A stretch of DNA of 36,603 nt, taken from Candidatus Aminicenantes bacterium UBA2199 (lineage in GTDB: Bacteria > Acidobacteriota > Aminicenantia > UBA2199). A program made the translations under genes and the position numbers. The notes under the pieces were generated by a model. That model made no database searches, was not told the DNA's origin, and worked only from the letters and a program-made list of their open reading frames with translations. Where the stretch lies: assembly GCA_002327965.1 (NCBI GenBank), contig DCVB01000097.1:11498-48100 (forward strand). The letters run 5' to 3'. Below are positions 7,292 to 15,709 of the stretch, in pieces. Position 1 is the first letter of the stretch. Every line of letters starts with the position of its first letter.

Positions 7292-8935
7292 CTAAAGCTC
7301 CCTCGCCAGCCAAGCCCTTCTCCCCCTGCGGTAATAATAGGCGATCAGCAGGGCGTTGACCAGCAGGAAACCGGCGAACCAGGCGACGATTTCCAGCCAG
7401 GGGGTCGCCCGGCGCGTGAACAGGTGCCAGTAGTAGACGCCGACCGGCCGCACCAGGAACAGCATGCCGGCGACCACGTAGATCATGCTCCACAGCATGT
7501 AGGAGACGCCCTGCTTGGAAACGATCACGTGCTCCGGCGACAGGGGGTTGGTCTCGTTGGTCTCGATGCCCAGGGTCAGCGCCAGCACCGTCAGGAAGAC
7601 GATGGCCGGCGCCAGGAAAACCAGGGCGATGACCCGGGTGAAGGCGTCGAAGCGCAGCGCCAGGTCGCCCAGGACATAGAGGGAGAAGCCGATGAAAAGC
7701 TGCGGCAGCAAATGGAACCAGAGCTTGAAGCGGAAGAACGCCGCCTTGGGAAAAGGGGCGCTGAACAGGTGCACCTGGCCCGGCCCCTCGCCGGGGACCG
7801 AGGTGAAGGTGAAGCGCGAGTTCAGTCCGGCCACGATGAAGACGGCCATGACCAGGTTCAGGTAGGAGACGAAGTTCTTCACCGACGGGTGCGGCAGCGG
7901 GATCATCTTCATGTTGATGACGAAGACCGCCACCAGGGCGCCGACGATGAGCAGCTGCGACCATTGCGCCGGCGTGCGCAGGAAGGCCTTGACCTCCTTG
8001 CGCCGCAGCATGCGCGTGTCGTTCGCCAGGTCCCAGGGGTGCCAGCTCGACTTGAAGTATCCCCGCCCGCCGCGGTTCAGCTTGTCGAACAGCTGCAGGT
8101 ACAGCGTGCGGCGAAAAAGGGAGACCAGCGCCAGCAGGGCGGCGACCAGGAGCGCGAACAGGCCGATGGTCCGCCAGTAGGCGGCGGCCTGGCCGCCGGC
8201 AACCAGGCTCAGCGACTTGGCCAGCCAGGAAAAGGGGAAATAATACAGCGCCCTGACGTCCAGCGAGCCCATGTAGCGCAGGACGTTGTCGATCTCGCCC
8301 GGCTCCAGGAAGCGCTCGGGGCGCAGCAGGCGCAGGAAGACCACGATGGAGGAGATGAGGATGATGGAAAAAACCGACAGCACCGGCTGCAGCCGGCGCA
8401 CCGAGAAGAAGGCCGGGATGATCATCCCCAGCGCGATGCCGGCCAGCACGCCGGAGGCGATGAACAACAGAAAGGCCAGCAGCACCTGCAACGCCTGGCC
8501 AACGCCGGGGGCGAACCAGCGGCAGTAGAAGAACAGCACCGGCAGGGAGAAGAATACGACCATGGCCGAGCTGTAGACGCCGGTCTCGAGCATCTTCCAG
8601 GCGAAGGCGCTGCGCAGCGGCATGGGGGTGGTGAAAAGGAAGTGCAGGTCGCGCGAAATGAAAAAGACGTCGAGCGAGGTCAGCAGCGAGGAAAGCAGCA
8701 GCATGGAGAAGAGGGTCATGAAGATCATCATCAGCAGCTTCTCGACCAGGAACAGGCGGAAGACCTCGGGGAATTCCTCGACCCCGGCCAGGTAGCCGAA
8801 GATCTTGTTGAAGAAGAAGCCGAGCACCAGGACGAAGAAGAGCCCCAGCAGGAGAAAGAGGACGTATTTCTTTCTCTCGCCGCGCCGCAGCGAGTTGCGC
8901 AGCTGCTGGAACTTAAGCTTCAGCAGGCTTCTCAT
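7292..8935 (-). CDS. ABC transporter permease, ABC-2-like exporter type
   Basis: A protein of 547 residues with about a dozen hydrophobic helices, for example YVLFLLLGLFFVLVLGFF (24-41), LLMMIFMTLFSMLLLSSLL and a long C-terminal set. Between the two halves lies a soluble stretch with the order DLANDTRMLRRKEVKAFLRTP, a feature of putative ABC exporters of the large two-repeat type. It overlaps the ATPase gene by 23 nt and has no Shine-Dalgarno sequence, so translation is probably coupled. With the ATPase it should form an inner-membrane exporter; the substrate cannot be read from the sequence. Confidence 0.88.
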   Translation of the reverse strand: MRSLLKLKFQQLRNSLRRGERKKYVLFLLLGLFFVLVLGFFFNKIFGYLAGVEEFPEVFRLFLVEKLLMMIFMTLFSMLLLSSLLTSLDVFFISRDLHFLFTTPMPLRSAFAWKMLETGVYSSAMVVFFSLPVLFFYCRWFAPGVGQALQVLLAFLLFIASGVLAGIALGMIIPAFFSVRRLQPVLSVFSIILISSIVVFLRLLRPERFLEPGEIDNVLRYMGSLDVRALYYFPFSWLAKSLSLVAGGQAAAYWRTIGLFALLVAALLALVSLFRRTLYLQLFDKLNRGGRGYFKSSWHPWDLANDTRMLRRKEVKAFLRTPAQWSQLLIVGALVAVFVINMKMIPLPHPSVKNFVSYLNLVMAVFIVAGLNSRFTFTSVPGEGPGQVHLFSAPFPKAAFFRFKLWFHLLPQLFIGFSLYVLGDLALRFDAFTRVIALVFLAPAIVFLTVLALTLGIETNETNPLSPEHVIVSKQGVSYMLWSMIYVVAGMLFLVRPVGVYYWHLFTRRATPWLEIVAWFAGFLLVNALLIAYYYRRGRRAWLAREL

Positions 8936-9650
8936 GGCGCAGCACCGTCTGGAAATAGAACTCCTCCAGGCTATCCTGCCCGGCCAGCGCCATCAGCTCG
9001 GCCAGGCCGCCCTGGACGATGACGCGGCCGTCGACGATGATGCCGATGCGCCGGCAGACCTCCTGCGCCAGGGAGAGGATGTGGGTGGCGAACAGGACGG
9101 CCGTTCCCTTGGAGGCGACCTCCTTCAGGTACAGCTTGAACTTCTTGCCCACCAGCGGGTCGATGGAGACCAGCGGCTCGTCGAGGAGCAGCAGGCGCGG
9201 CTGGACGGCGAGCGCCTGCGAGATGAGCAGCTTCTGGCGGGTGCCGGCCGAGTAGTTCTCCACCAGCTCGCCGCGGTACTCCTCGAACTCGAAGTACTTG
9301 AAGAAGAAATCGCTCTGCTCGCGGCGCCGGGCGTAGGGGATGCGGTACAGGTCCATGAAGAAGTTCAGGTGCTCCTCGCCGCTCAGCTTGTAATAGAGGA
9401 AGGGCTGGTCGGGCACGTAGGCGATGCGCTTCTTCAGCTCATGGTCCTCGCGATGATACTTCCGGCCTTCGACGATCACCGAGCCGCCGTCGGGCGCCAG
9501 CAGGCCGGCCAGGACCTTCAGGGTCGTGGTCTTGCCGGCGCCGTTCGGACCCAGCAGGCCGTAGATCTCGCCGGCGGCCAGGGAGAACGTGACGTCCTTC
9601 AACGCCTGGCGCTTGCCGAAGTTCTTCTTCAGGCCTTTGATTTCAAGCAT
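8913..9650 (-). CDS. ABC transporter ATP-binding protein
   Basis: A protein of 245 residues. Walker A GPNGAGKTT is at residues 34-42, the signature appears as YSAGTRQK (a non-classical LSGGQ, common in ABC-2 exporters), Walker B is LLLLDEP, and the H-loop is ATHILS. It powers the permease encoded directly downstream (23-nt overlap). The ATG lies 6 nt after a TACAAT box with an extended TGC, and there is no Shine-Dalgarno sequence, so the mRNA is probably leaderless. Confidence 0.95.
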   Translation of the reverse strand: MLEIKGLKKNFGKRQALKDVTFSLAAGEIYGLLGPNGAGKTTTLKVLAGLLAPDGGSVIVEGRKYHREDHELKKRIAYVPDQPFLYYKLSGEEHLNFFMDLYRIPYARRREQSDFFFKYFEFEEYRGELVENYSAGTRQKLLISQALAVQPRLLLLDEPLVSIDPLVGKKFKLYLKEVASKGTAVLFATHILSLAQEVCRRIGIIVDGRVIVQGGLAELMALAGQDSLEEFYFQTVLRHEKPAEA

Positions 9651-9656
9651 GGCGGC

Positions 9657-9665
9657 ATTGTAGCA
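9657..9665 (-). promoter_or_regulatory. Extended -10 element giving a predicted leaderless ABC operon mRNA
   Basis: On the minus strand the sequence is TGC-TACAAT (TACAAT at 9657-9662), ending 6 nt before the ATG at 9650. The -35 region is poor, but the extended -10 may compensate. The inverted-repeat arm at 9688 begins just upstream. Confidence 0.55.
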
Positions 9666-9687
9666 TATTGCGAGAATAATCGAACTA

Positions 9688-9855
9688 CGTGACGCGTAAC
9701 GCGTGACGCGTGACGCGGAACATCACCTGACCTGAAATCCCTGGCCTGGAAGATAAAGACACCCCGATGCGCCATCCACATTTGGGGTACTGAAAAGTGC
9801 CTAATCTGCTGAGATATTTTTCTTTCTCGTCACGCGTCACGCGTTACGCGTCACG
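9688..9855. repeat. Intergenic element with a perfect 28-bp inverted repeat (element D)
   Basis: Bases 9688-9715 and 9828-9855 are exact reverse complements (28 of 28). Each arm consists of four 7-bp units CGTGACG/CGTAACG, and the odd unit sits at the same place in both arms. The 112-bp centre has no open frame of interest. The element lies between the start of the ABC ATPase gene and the end of the cyclase gene (both minus strand). Confidence 0.9.
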
Positions 9856-9865
9856 AAGGTTCGTT

Positions 9866-11905
9866 TTATTTCTCTGTAAACGTCCAGCACCCGTCCCAGT
9901 CCTGCGGCGGGTTGTCGAGGAGCCAGCAGCAGCGTTTGGCGAAGACCTGCGCCGGCGCATCATCGGCCAGGGCCAGGAAGACGTCCATGGCCGACGCGAA
10001 ATCGCCCTTGAAATAAAGCTGCAGGCCTTTCTCGAACGGTTCAAGTTGGCCGGGCCGGGAGGAGGGCGCATTTTCCTTCGCGGCGACGACCTCGAAGATC
10101 TCCTCCGGGACCTGCTTGCCCTTGACGCGCACGCGGTCGAGGCGGCGCAGGATCATCTCCCCGGCCGCCATTTGCGCCGCGAGCGTGCCGCAGATGACCC
10201 GGGTGCCGTACTGCTTGTTGATCCCCTCCAGGCGCGAGGCCAGGTTGACGGCGTCGCCGATGACCGTGTATTCGAAACGGCGGCGCGAACCGATATTGCC
10301 CACGATGACCTCGCCGCTGTTGACGCCCACGCGCATGCCCAGGCGCGGCAGACCGGCGGCGGCGAATTCGTCGTTCAGCGCCAGCAGCTTCTCCTGGCAG
10401 CGCAGCGCGGCGCGCATCGCCCGCGCCGCCTGGCGCTCATCCGCCAGCGGTGCCCCCCAGAAGGCCATGATGGCATCGCCCTCGAACTTGTTGACGAAGC
10501 CGTCCTCCTCCATGATCACCGCGGTCATGCGCTCGAGGTAAGTGTTGAGGATGCGCACCACCTCCTCGGGAGGCAGTTTCTCCGACAGCGAGGTGAAACC
10601 GGCCAGGTCGGAGAAGAAAACGGTCACCCGCTTCTTCTCGCCCCCCAGGCGCAGGCCGCCGGGGTTCTTTTTGATCTCGGCCAGCAGCGAGTCGGACATG
10701 TAGCCCTTGAAGGCGCCCTCGATGAACTTCTTCTCGCGGCGCACGCGCTGGTAACGGATATAGGCATCGGTGCCCGAGCAGATGACCAGGCCCAGGAACA
10801 GGGGGATGAAGTCCATGTCGAATCCGGCGCGGAACAGGATGAAATTCCCGGCCAGGGCCAGGAGGATGATGGCCAGCGCCGCCGCCAGCTGCCAGGTCAG
10901 GGCCTGGATCCTCGGCAGGAAGAGGTTCAGCAGGGCGATGGCCAGCAGGACCAGCAGCCACTGCAGCCGGGGATCGATCACGCGGATGAAGTCGCGCTGC
11001 AGCAGGTTGGCCAGCGCCGTGGCGTGCAGCTCGAAGCCGCTGCCCCCGGCGTTGACCGGCGTGGCGCGGTTGTCCAGCAAACCGGTGGCCGTGGCCCCGA
11101 TCACGACGATCCTGTCCCTGAGGCCGGCGGGCGCCACGACCGGCTCCTCGCCCGCTTCGCGCCTGACCTGCGACTGGATCAGCTCGGAGATGGCGTAGGT
11201 CCGGAAGCTTTCCTTGCGGTAAAAGCGGAGGTTCAATCCTCCGTCAGCGGCGAAGGGGACGTCGTCCAGTTTCAGTTGCGGCTCGGCGTACAGGGCCATG
11301 GCCAGCGCCAGGGAAGGATAGACCCTGCCGCCATGTCCGACGAAGTGGCGGATGCGGCGGTAGACATGGTCGCGATCGGGATCGGCCTGGGCATTGCCGG
11401 CGCCGCGCGCCGCCGCGCGCAGGGAGGGCAGCGGCAACAGCACCGGCCCCTGTCGGACCGGCAACCGCTTCAGTTGCGGCGCGGAGGGCAGGGCGAACCG
11501 TTCCACCCCCTCGGAGGCGTCCTCGCCCTTGCGAAAGACCAGCGGCAGGAAAACACGCCCCGAGCTTTCGATCGAGGCGGCCAGCCGCTCGTCCTCGCCG
11601 TCGTAAAGGCCGGGCTCGCTGAGGACCAGGTCGATGGCGACCGCCCTGGCGCCGGCGGCAACGAGATAGTCGACGGCCCGGGCGTACAGGCTGCGCGGCC
11701 AGGGCCAGGAAATGTTGAATTCGCGGCTGTAGAAATCGATGCTCCCCTGGTCGATCTTGGCCAGCACGACATCGCCCGGCGCGGCGGAAGCGGACAGGAG
11801 GATCTTCTGGTCGTAGATCTTCGACTCGTAAAGACGGGAAAGCAGGCTGCCCAGGAAGAAGGTGACGGCGAAGATCAGCGCCGTCGACAGCCCGAAGCGC
11901 TTCAA
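9866..11905 (-). CDS. CHASE2-domain adenylate/guanylate cyclase, membrane-bound
   Basis: A protein of 679 residues. An N-terminal membrane segment is followed by an extracytoplasmic CHASE2 sensor (about 30-300, with ISWPWPRSLYARAVDYL, AVAIDLVLSEP and VVIGATATGLLDNRATP), two or three membrane helices (about 310-375), then a class III cyclase domain. Metal-binding aspartates are in FFSDLAGFTSLSEKL (near 432) and KFEGDAIMAFWG (near 476); NLASRLEGINKQYG follows. All catalytic elements look intact, so it should make cAMP (or cGMP) in response to an outside signal. The start is TTG at 11905, two nt after the upstream stop codon; no later ATG would keep the first membrane segment. It is the third gene of the SH3b/M48/cyclase operon. 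Confidence 0.93.
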   Translation of the reverse strand: MKRFGLSTALIFAVTFFLGSLLSRLYESKIYDQKILLSASAAPGDVVLAKIDQGSIDFYSREFNISWPWPRSLYARAVDYLVAAGARAVAIDLVLSEPGLYDGEDERLAASIESSGRVFLPLVFRKGEDASEGVERFALPSAPQLKRLPVRQGPVLLPLPSLRAAARGAGNAQADPDRDHVYRRIRHFVGHGGRVYPSLALAMALYAEPQLKLDDVPFAADGGLNLRFYRKESFRTYAISELIQSQVRREAGEEPVVAPAGLRDRIVVIGATATGLLDNRATPVNAGGSGFELHATALANLLQRDFIRVIDPRLQWLLVLLAIALLNLFLPRIQALTWQLAAALAIILLALAGNFILFRAGFDMDFIPLFLGLVICSGTDAYIRYQRVRREKKFIEGAFKGYMSDSLLAEIKKNPGGLRLGGEKKRVTVFFSDLAGFTSLSEKLPPEEVVRILNTYLERMTAVIMEEDGFVNKFEGDAIMAFWGAPLADERQAARAMRAALRCQEKLLALNDEFAAAGLPRLGMRVGVNSGEVIVGNIGSRRRFEYTVIGDAVNLASRLEGINKQYGTRVICGTLAAQMAAGEMILRRLDRVRVKGKQVPEEIFEVVAAKENAPSSRPGQLEPFEKGLQLYFKGDFASAMDVFLALADDAPAQVFAKRCCWLLDNPPQDWDGCWTFTEK

Positions 11906-11907
11906 TT

Positions 11908-12744
11908 TCAGCGGCGCGCCAGCGCCTGCCGGAAGCGGGCGCCGCGGGCTTCGCGGCCATTGCTGTCCGCGGCGGGGCCGGCGTTGCCCGCGACGTAGGC
12001 CATGCGCCTGGCGGCCGACGGGTGGGCCGAGAAGGCCTTGATCTTCTTCTTCTCGACCGCCCTGATCTTTTCCAGCATGTCGCGCAGCGCCCCGGGGTCG
12101 TATCCCGTCAGAGCCAGCAGTTCCAGGGCCCCGAGATCGGCGTTTTTTTCCTGGCCGCGCGAATACCCTTTTTGCAGCAGCGTGCCGCTGATGTCCATGA
12201 CCGAATCCTGGAAAACGCCGAGGGCGCCGCCGCGGGAGCCGACCGCCTCGCCGGCGGTGAAGGTTCCCAGCGCCTTGAGCCGCTGGGAACGGATGGCTTT
12301 CAAGGGGTCCCTGGCCACGATGTGCTGGATCTCATGGGCCAGCACCGCCGCCAGCTCATCCTCGTCGCCGGCCATCTCGACGATGCCGCGCGTCAGGAAG
12401 ATGATGCCGCCCGGAGCCGAAAAGGCGTTGGCCTCCTCAGTGTCGAGCAGGGCGAAGTGGTAGCCGCCGTACGTCTCGGGCCGCTGGCAGCGGAGCACCA
12501 ACGCCCCACCCACCAGGTTGACGTAACGGGTCAGGGCGCCGTTCTTCCACAGCGTGTACTGGCCGAGGATGTTCGCCGCCACCGCGCGGCCGATATGGTA
12601 TTCCTCCTCTTCATTGATCTTGTGCGCCGCGCCCGAAACAAGTTCCATCCCCTTTTTGGCCTTTTTGATCTTGCTCAGGCTGACCGGGGGCTTCCACGAG
12701 ACCAGCAGCGCGCACAGCAGGGCGACCGGCAGCAACCGCTTCAT
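11908..12744 (-). CDS. Secreted M48-family zinc metalloprotease
   Basis: A protein of 278 residues. The signal peptide is MKRLLPVALLCALLVSW. The zinc site HEIQH is at residues 137-141, and a third ligand Glu199 is in RGQEKNAD. The preceding NAFSAPGGIIFLTRGIV is typical of the BepA/LoiP/YcaL type, which acts in the periplasm on outer-membrane proteins. The ATG overlaps the stop of the SH3b gene (ATGA), and the cyclase start is only two nt after its own stop, so the three are translated as a unit. There is no TPR extension, so it is shorter than BepA. Confidence 0.92.
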   Translation of the reverse strand: MKRLLPVALLCALLVSWKPPVSLSKIKKAKKGMELVSGAAHKINEEEEYHIGRAVAANILGQYTLWKNGALTRYVNLVGGALVLRCQRPETYGGYHFALLDTEEANAFSAPGGIIFLTRGIVEMAGDEDELAAVLAHEIQHIVARDPLKAIRSQRLKALGTFTAGEAVGSRGGALGVFQDSVMDISGTLLQKGYSRGQEKNADLGALELLALTGYDPGALRDMLEKIRAVEKKKIKAFSAHPSAARRMAYVAGNAGPAADSNGREARGARFRQALARR

Positions 12745-13193
12745 TTCAGTCTCCCGTCGCGCAGGAAGCGGGACAGGGCCGGGAGGGCGACGTCCTGTTC
12801 CATGACCCAGCCCAGGTCGGCGAAGTTAAAGCCCTTGCTGTTGCGCAGTTTCTTTTCGTTGCCCTCGTCGAAACCCTTGGCGGCCAGCGCCAGCTCATCC
12901 TGGCTGGCCCCTTTCGGGCCCGGGGCGATGCCGCTCAACGTCACCTTGCTCTCCACGACGGCGCTGCGGTGGACGAAGCCTTTCACTCCCCCGGCGTTGC
13001 GCACCCGGTACCAGCTCCCCTGCGTTTCCAGCAGTTCCAGCCGGTTTCCCTTCTGCAGGGAGCAAAGTCCGGCGGAGAGAAAATCGGGCTGCGCAAGCAG
13101 GTTCGTGCGCAGCACCTGGACCACCAGCGCCTTGCCGGCCGGCAGCAGCGCTGCCGCGGCCAGCAGAACCAGCAACCACGCCATTTTCTTCAT
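12741..13193 (-). CDS. Secreted SH3b-domain protein
   Basis: A protein of 150 residues. Residues 1-22 are a signal peptide (MKKMAWLLVLLAAAALLPAGKA). Residues 24-80 form a bacterial SH3 fold with TNLLAQPDFLSAGLCSLQKGNRLELLETQGSWYRVR and GVKGFVHRSAV, a region that usually binds peptidoglycan or proteins. The rest is charged and unassigned. The start follows a GAGGTG site. It is the first gene of the operon with the M48 protease and CHASE2 cyclase, driven by the promoter at 13232-13260. Its job may be to hold or guide the protease at the cell wall (inference). Confidence 0.85.
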   Translation of the reverse strand: MKKMAWLLVLLAAAALLPAGKALVVQVLRTNLLAQPDFLSAGLCSLQKGNRLELLETQGSWYRVRNAGGVKGFVHRSAVVESKVTLSGIAPGPKGASQDELALAAKGFDEGNEKKLRNSKGFNFADLGWVMEQDVALPALSRFLRDGRLK

Positions 13194-13231
13194 GGTACAC
13201 CTCGTCGCCGCTTCACGCGGCCTGCATCGTG

Positions 13232-13260
13232 ATTATAATGCAAGCGGGTGGGATTTTCAA
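13232..13260 (-). promoter_or_regulatory. Strong sigma-70-like promoter of the SH3b/M48/cyclase operon
   Basis: On the minus strand: TTGAAA (13255-13260), 17-nt spacer, perfect TATAAT (13232-13237). The predicted leader is about 30 nt and carries a Shine-Dalgarno sequence. The rest of the gap to 13449 holds no gene I can support. Confidence 0.8.
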
Positions 13261-13449
13261 CGCGCGGCCGCTGCGGGCGATCCCCATCCTCGAGCGCCGC
13301 GTCCGGGATGAGGATTTCGACTCGGAAAAACTCAATTTTCCCGGCATCGCCTGCTACCAGGGGGAGACTTCGCCGGCGCCTAGACCTCCTGATCGAGGAA
13401 GCCCGGACAAAGCTGGGCACATCCGGCTCGCGGGATGTGGAAAACGGCC

Positions 13450-13647
13450 CTACTTCGTCGGGTCGAAGCCCAGCAGGTTGATCTTCCCGTACCAGACCAC
13501 CAGACTGGACAGCGCGGCATAGATCATGACTACGGTCACCGACTTGATAACGATCTTGTACCAGAGCCTGTCGATGTGCTCCACGAAGAGCACCTGCAGG
13601 CCGCGCATGACAATGTAGCAGCCGATGGCGAACAGGGTGTAGTTCAT
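13450..13647 (-). CDS. Small two-helix membrane protein
   Basis: A protein of 65 residues that I do not recognise. Two hydrophobic segments are visible: LFAIGCYIVMRGLQVLF (5-21) and VIKSVTVVMIYAALSSLVVW (33-52). A short HIDRLWYK loop joins them. A strong GGAGGG site 4 nt before the ATG supports translation. It begins 19 nt after the metallophosphoesterase gene and probably shares its transcript with the lipoprotein gene upstream. Confidence 0.7.
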   Translation of the reverse strand: MNYTLFAIGCYIVMRGLQVLFVEHIDRLWYKIVIKSVTVVMIYAALSSLVVWYGKINLLGFDPTK

Positions 13648-13666
13648 GATCCCTCCATATTTTTTT

Positions 13667-14794
13667 TCAATGGCGCGTTCCCTTCCCCGTCTCGCCCGGG
13701 GCGGTCAGGACCAGCTTGACGATCTCCGAGCGCGAAAGGAAGCGCATGGGCGGACCCCAGGTGCTGGTCCCCGACGAGGTGTGGATGAACGAATCTCCCA
13801 GCCGGTACAACCCGGCCGGGTACCTGTAAGCCAGGAGGACCAACAGGTCCATGGGCGGGATCTGGCCGGCATGGGTATGACCGGAGAGCTGCAGGCCGAC
13901 CCCGCGCCGCGCAGCTTCGGCAAAGAGCCGGGGCTGGTGGCGGAGTAGCACTTTGGGCAATCCGGGCTCCAGCCCCGCCAGCGCCGCATCAAGGTCGGGT
14001 CCGGGCAGATTCATGCGCGCCGCCGTTTCATCTTCCAGGCCGACGACGGCGAGCCGCGAATCGATGACCCACGACTCGTTGCGCAGCACCCGCCAGTTGC
14101 TGCAGCGGGCCAAATCGGTGAACTTGGCGATGCCGGCGTAGAACTCATGGTTGCCGGTGACGGCCACCACGCCGTGGCGTGCCCGCAGCCCCCCCAGGAC
14201 CGGGCAGTATTTCCCGTCGCGGCCGATCTCGCCGTCGAGGGTGTCGCCGGTGACGCAGACCAGGTCGGGATCCAGGGCGTTGGTCTTCTCGACGATGCGG
14301 CGCAGGCGCCTCATGGAGGTAAGGTTCCCGACATGCAGGTCGGATATCTGAACGATGGTGAATCCGTTCAGCTCCGGCGGCAGGCCGCGCAGCGGCACGC
14401 GCTTTTCGCGGACCACCGGGCCGAGGGCGGCATTGATCAGCGAGAAGGCGCTGACCAGCAGGACCAGCGCCAAAGCGGCCAGGACCAGCAGCCGCCGCTG
14501 TTGCGGCAGCAGCAGGGACAGCAGCAGCTCGAGCAGGAAAACGCTCAGGGCGATGGCCAGCATGCCCAGCCATATGGAGCCGGCGCAGAGCACGGCGCGG
14601 AACGATGCCAGGCGGCTGAGGAACTCGCCGGCGATGAAGAGGAAGGCGCCGGCGGCCAGGACCCACTTCAGGGCCAGTCGCTGGCCCGGGGCCAGGGATA
14701 ACCCGGAGGCGACGCGCCAGTACACGAACAGGTGCATGGCGGCATAGACGCTCAGTACGATGGCCAGGAACACGATGAACTGCATCTTGGGCAT
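13667..14794 (-). CDS. Membrane-anchored calcineurin-like metallophosphoesterase (YkuE-type)
   Basis: A protein of 375 residues. Four hydrophobic segments fill residues 5-125. The metallophosphoesterase domain then shows its full set of metal motifs: DLHVG (about 151-155), GDTLDGE, GNHEF and GHTHAGQ. Such proteins hydrolyse phosphodiesters or phosphomonoesters; YkuE-like members with this layout are thought to act on envelope lipids, but the substrate here is unknown. The start follows an AGGAG site. It is the middle gene of a three-gene minus-strand set. Confidence 0.92.
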   Translation of the reverse strand: MPKMQFIVFLAIVLSVYAAMHLFVYWRVASGLSLAPGQRLALKWVLAAGAFLFIAGEFLSRLASFRAVLCAGSIWLGMLAIALSVFLLELLLSLLLPQQRRLLVLAALALVLLVSAFSLINAALGPVVREKRVPLRGLPPELNGFTIVQISDLHVGNLTSMRRLRRIVEKTNALDPDLVCVTGDTLDGEIGRDGKYCPVLGGLRARHGVVAVTGNHEFYAGIAKFTDLARCSNWRVLRNESWVIDSRLAVVGLEDETAARMNLPGPDLDAALAGLEPGLPKVLLRHQPRLFAEAARRGVGLQLSGHTHAGQIPPMDLLVLLAYRYPAGLYRLGDSFIHTSSGTSTWGPPMRFLSRSEIVKLVLTAPGETGKGTRH

Positions 14795-14838
14795 GTCACT
14801 CCTTCTCCGCCGCCGGGGATCGGCGATTCGGGCGGCGT

Positions 14839-15366
14839 TCAGGCATCGGGGAAAAGTTCGCGCAGGACCTGCAGCGATTCCGGGAAAAGCCCTGACACGG
14901 GGACGTATTCCCAGCTTGCTTCGCTCAGGCGCCAGCGGTCGCTCTTGCGCAGCCGGCAGGAAACGCGGTAGTTTTCGCCGTCAAAACCGACCGCCTTGCG
15001 CAGGGCGGAGGCCACGCCGCTGTAAAGGGAAACGTCGATCTCGGCCGCTGCGGTCCCGTCCTCGCCCAGCGTTACGCGCCAGGAGAGCAGCTTGGCCTTG
15101 ATGCCCCGGTAGCGGCGGAAATACTCCTCGGCCATCTCCCGGGAGGCGGTGAGGTCACGCCCCTCGTGATCGCGGTAGCCCTCGTCCAGGTGGGCGATCA
15201 GCCCGTCCGTATCCCGGCGCTCCACCCGGTCGGCCATGTCGGCGAAGACGCCGGCGACGGCATCCTCCTCGCTCTGCCCGCGGCAGCCGTTGAGCAGCAT
15301 GGCCGCGAGCACGCACAGGACGATGGCCGCCATCCGCCCCGATTTTCGCCTCTGATCCGTTTTCAT
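14839..15366 (-). CDS. Lipoprotein with SnoaL/NTF2-like fold candidate
   Basis: A protein of 175 residues. The signal peptide ends in a lipobox LLNGC with Cys28, so it should be lipid-anchored. The mature part (SEEDAVAGVFADMADRVERRDTD, DEGYRDHEGRD, YFRRYRGIKAKLLSWRVTL, WRLSEASWEYVP) looks like a nuclear-transport-factor-2 / SnoaL-like cone: helix pair followed by a curved sheet. It has no visible catalytic residues, so a binding role is likely. The ATG is 6 nt after a TATAAT box and lacks a Shine-Dalgarno sequence. It is followed by the metallophosphoesterase gene. Confidence 0.8.
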   Translation of the reverse strand: MKTDQRRKSGRMAAIVLCVLAAMLLNGCRGQSEEDAVAGVFADMADRVERRDTDGLIAHLDEGYRDHEGRDLTASREMAEEYFRRYRGIKAKLLSWRVTLGEDGTAAAEIDVSLYSGVASALRKAVGFDGENYRVSCRLRKSDRWRLSEASWEYVPVSGLFPESLQVLRELFPDA

Positions 15367-15372
15367 GCGCCG

Positions 15373-15400
15373 ATTATAGCAATTCCTGCCATAAATGCAA
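15373..15400 (-). promoter_or_regulatory. Promoter giving a predicted leaderless lipoprotein mRNA
   Basis: On the minus strand: a perfect TATAAT (15373-15378) preceded by TGC (extended -10), ending 6 nt before the ATG at 15366. The -35 is weak (TTGCAT with a 16-nt spacer, 15395-15400). Confidence 0.7.
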
Positions 15401-15408
15401 TTGCATAA

Positions 15409-15667
15409 CAGTGTCAGTGACAGTGTCAGTGTCAGCAGGAAATAAAAGCAATCGGCTGACGGTGGACGGTTGACGGTTGACGGTCAGAAATGCGATACGA
15501 AGACATAAATTCCAAATTCCAATAACCAAATCCCCTGGCGGGGACTTTGACCAAAACGAAGATCTAGAATTCAAGAGCAGAAATTGTTGAAGCGTTGAAA
15601 CGTTGAAGCGAAAGAAAAAGAGATTTTCCCAAGGCTCTTGCTGACACTGACACTGTCACTGTCACTG
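15409..15667. repeat. Intergenic inverted-repeat element with 6-bp units (element E)
   Basis: Bases 15409-15437 match the reverse complement of 15639-15667 in 28 of 29 positions; both arms repeat TGACAC/CAGTGT units. The centre contains GACGGTT iterations (15460-15484), CAAATTCC iterations (15507-15532), a CCCCTGGCGGGG hairpin and GTTGAAGCGTTGAAACG repeats (15587-15610). It occupies almost the whole 343-nt gap between two divergent genes and ends 7-9 nt from each -35 box. I see no gene in it. Confidence 0.85.
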
Positions 15668-15674
15668 AAATCAT

Positions 15675-15703
15675 TTGAAAAAAACGCTGTTTTTTGCTGT
15701 AAT
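15675..15703 (+). promoter_or_regulatory. Promoter giving a predicted leaderless symporter mRNA
   Basis: TTGAAA (15675-15680), 17-nt spacer, TGTAAT (15698-15703) with extended TGC. The ATG at 15710 follows after 6 nt. Confidence 0.75.
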
Positions 15704-15709
15704 GGGCGA

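Noticed and set aside
7424..9022. A 532-codon open frame on the plus strand
   Set aside because: It is antisense to the ABC genes, rich in Gln/Glu/Arg/Asp as expected from reverse reading of GC-rich codons, and shows no domain.
9797..11998. A 733-codon open frame on the plus strand
   Set aside because: It is antisense to the cyclase gene, whose motifs are complete, and has the same low-complexity composition as other shadow frames.
13229..13522. A plus-strand frame starting MQAGGIFNARPLRAIPILE
   Set aside because: It overlaps the promoter of the SH3b operon and the end of the small membrane protein gene, with no ribosome site and no recognised domain. A decayed gene fragment is possible but cannot be supported.
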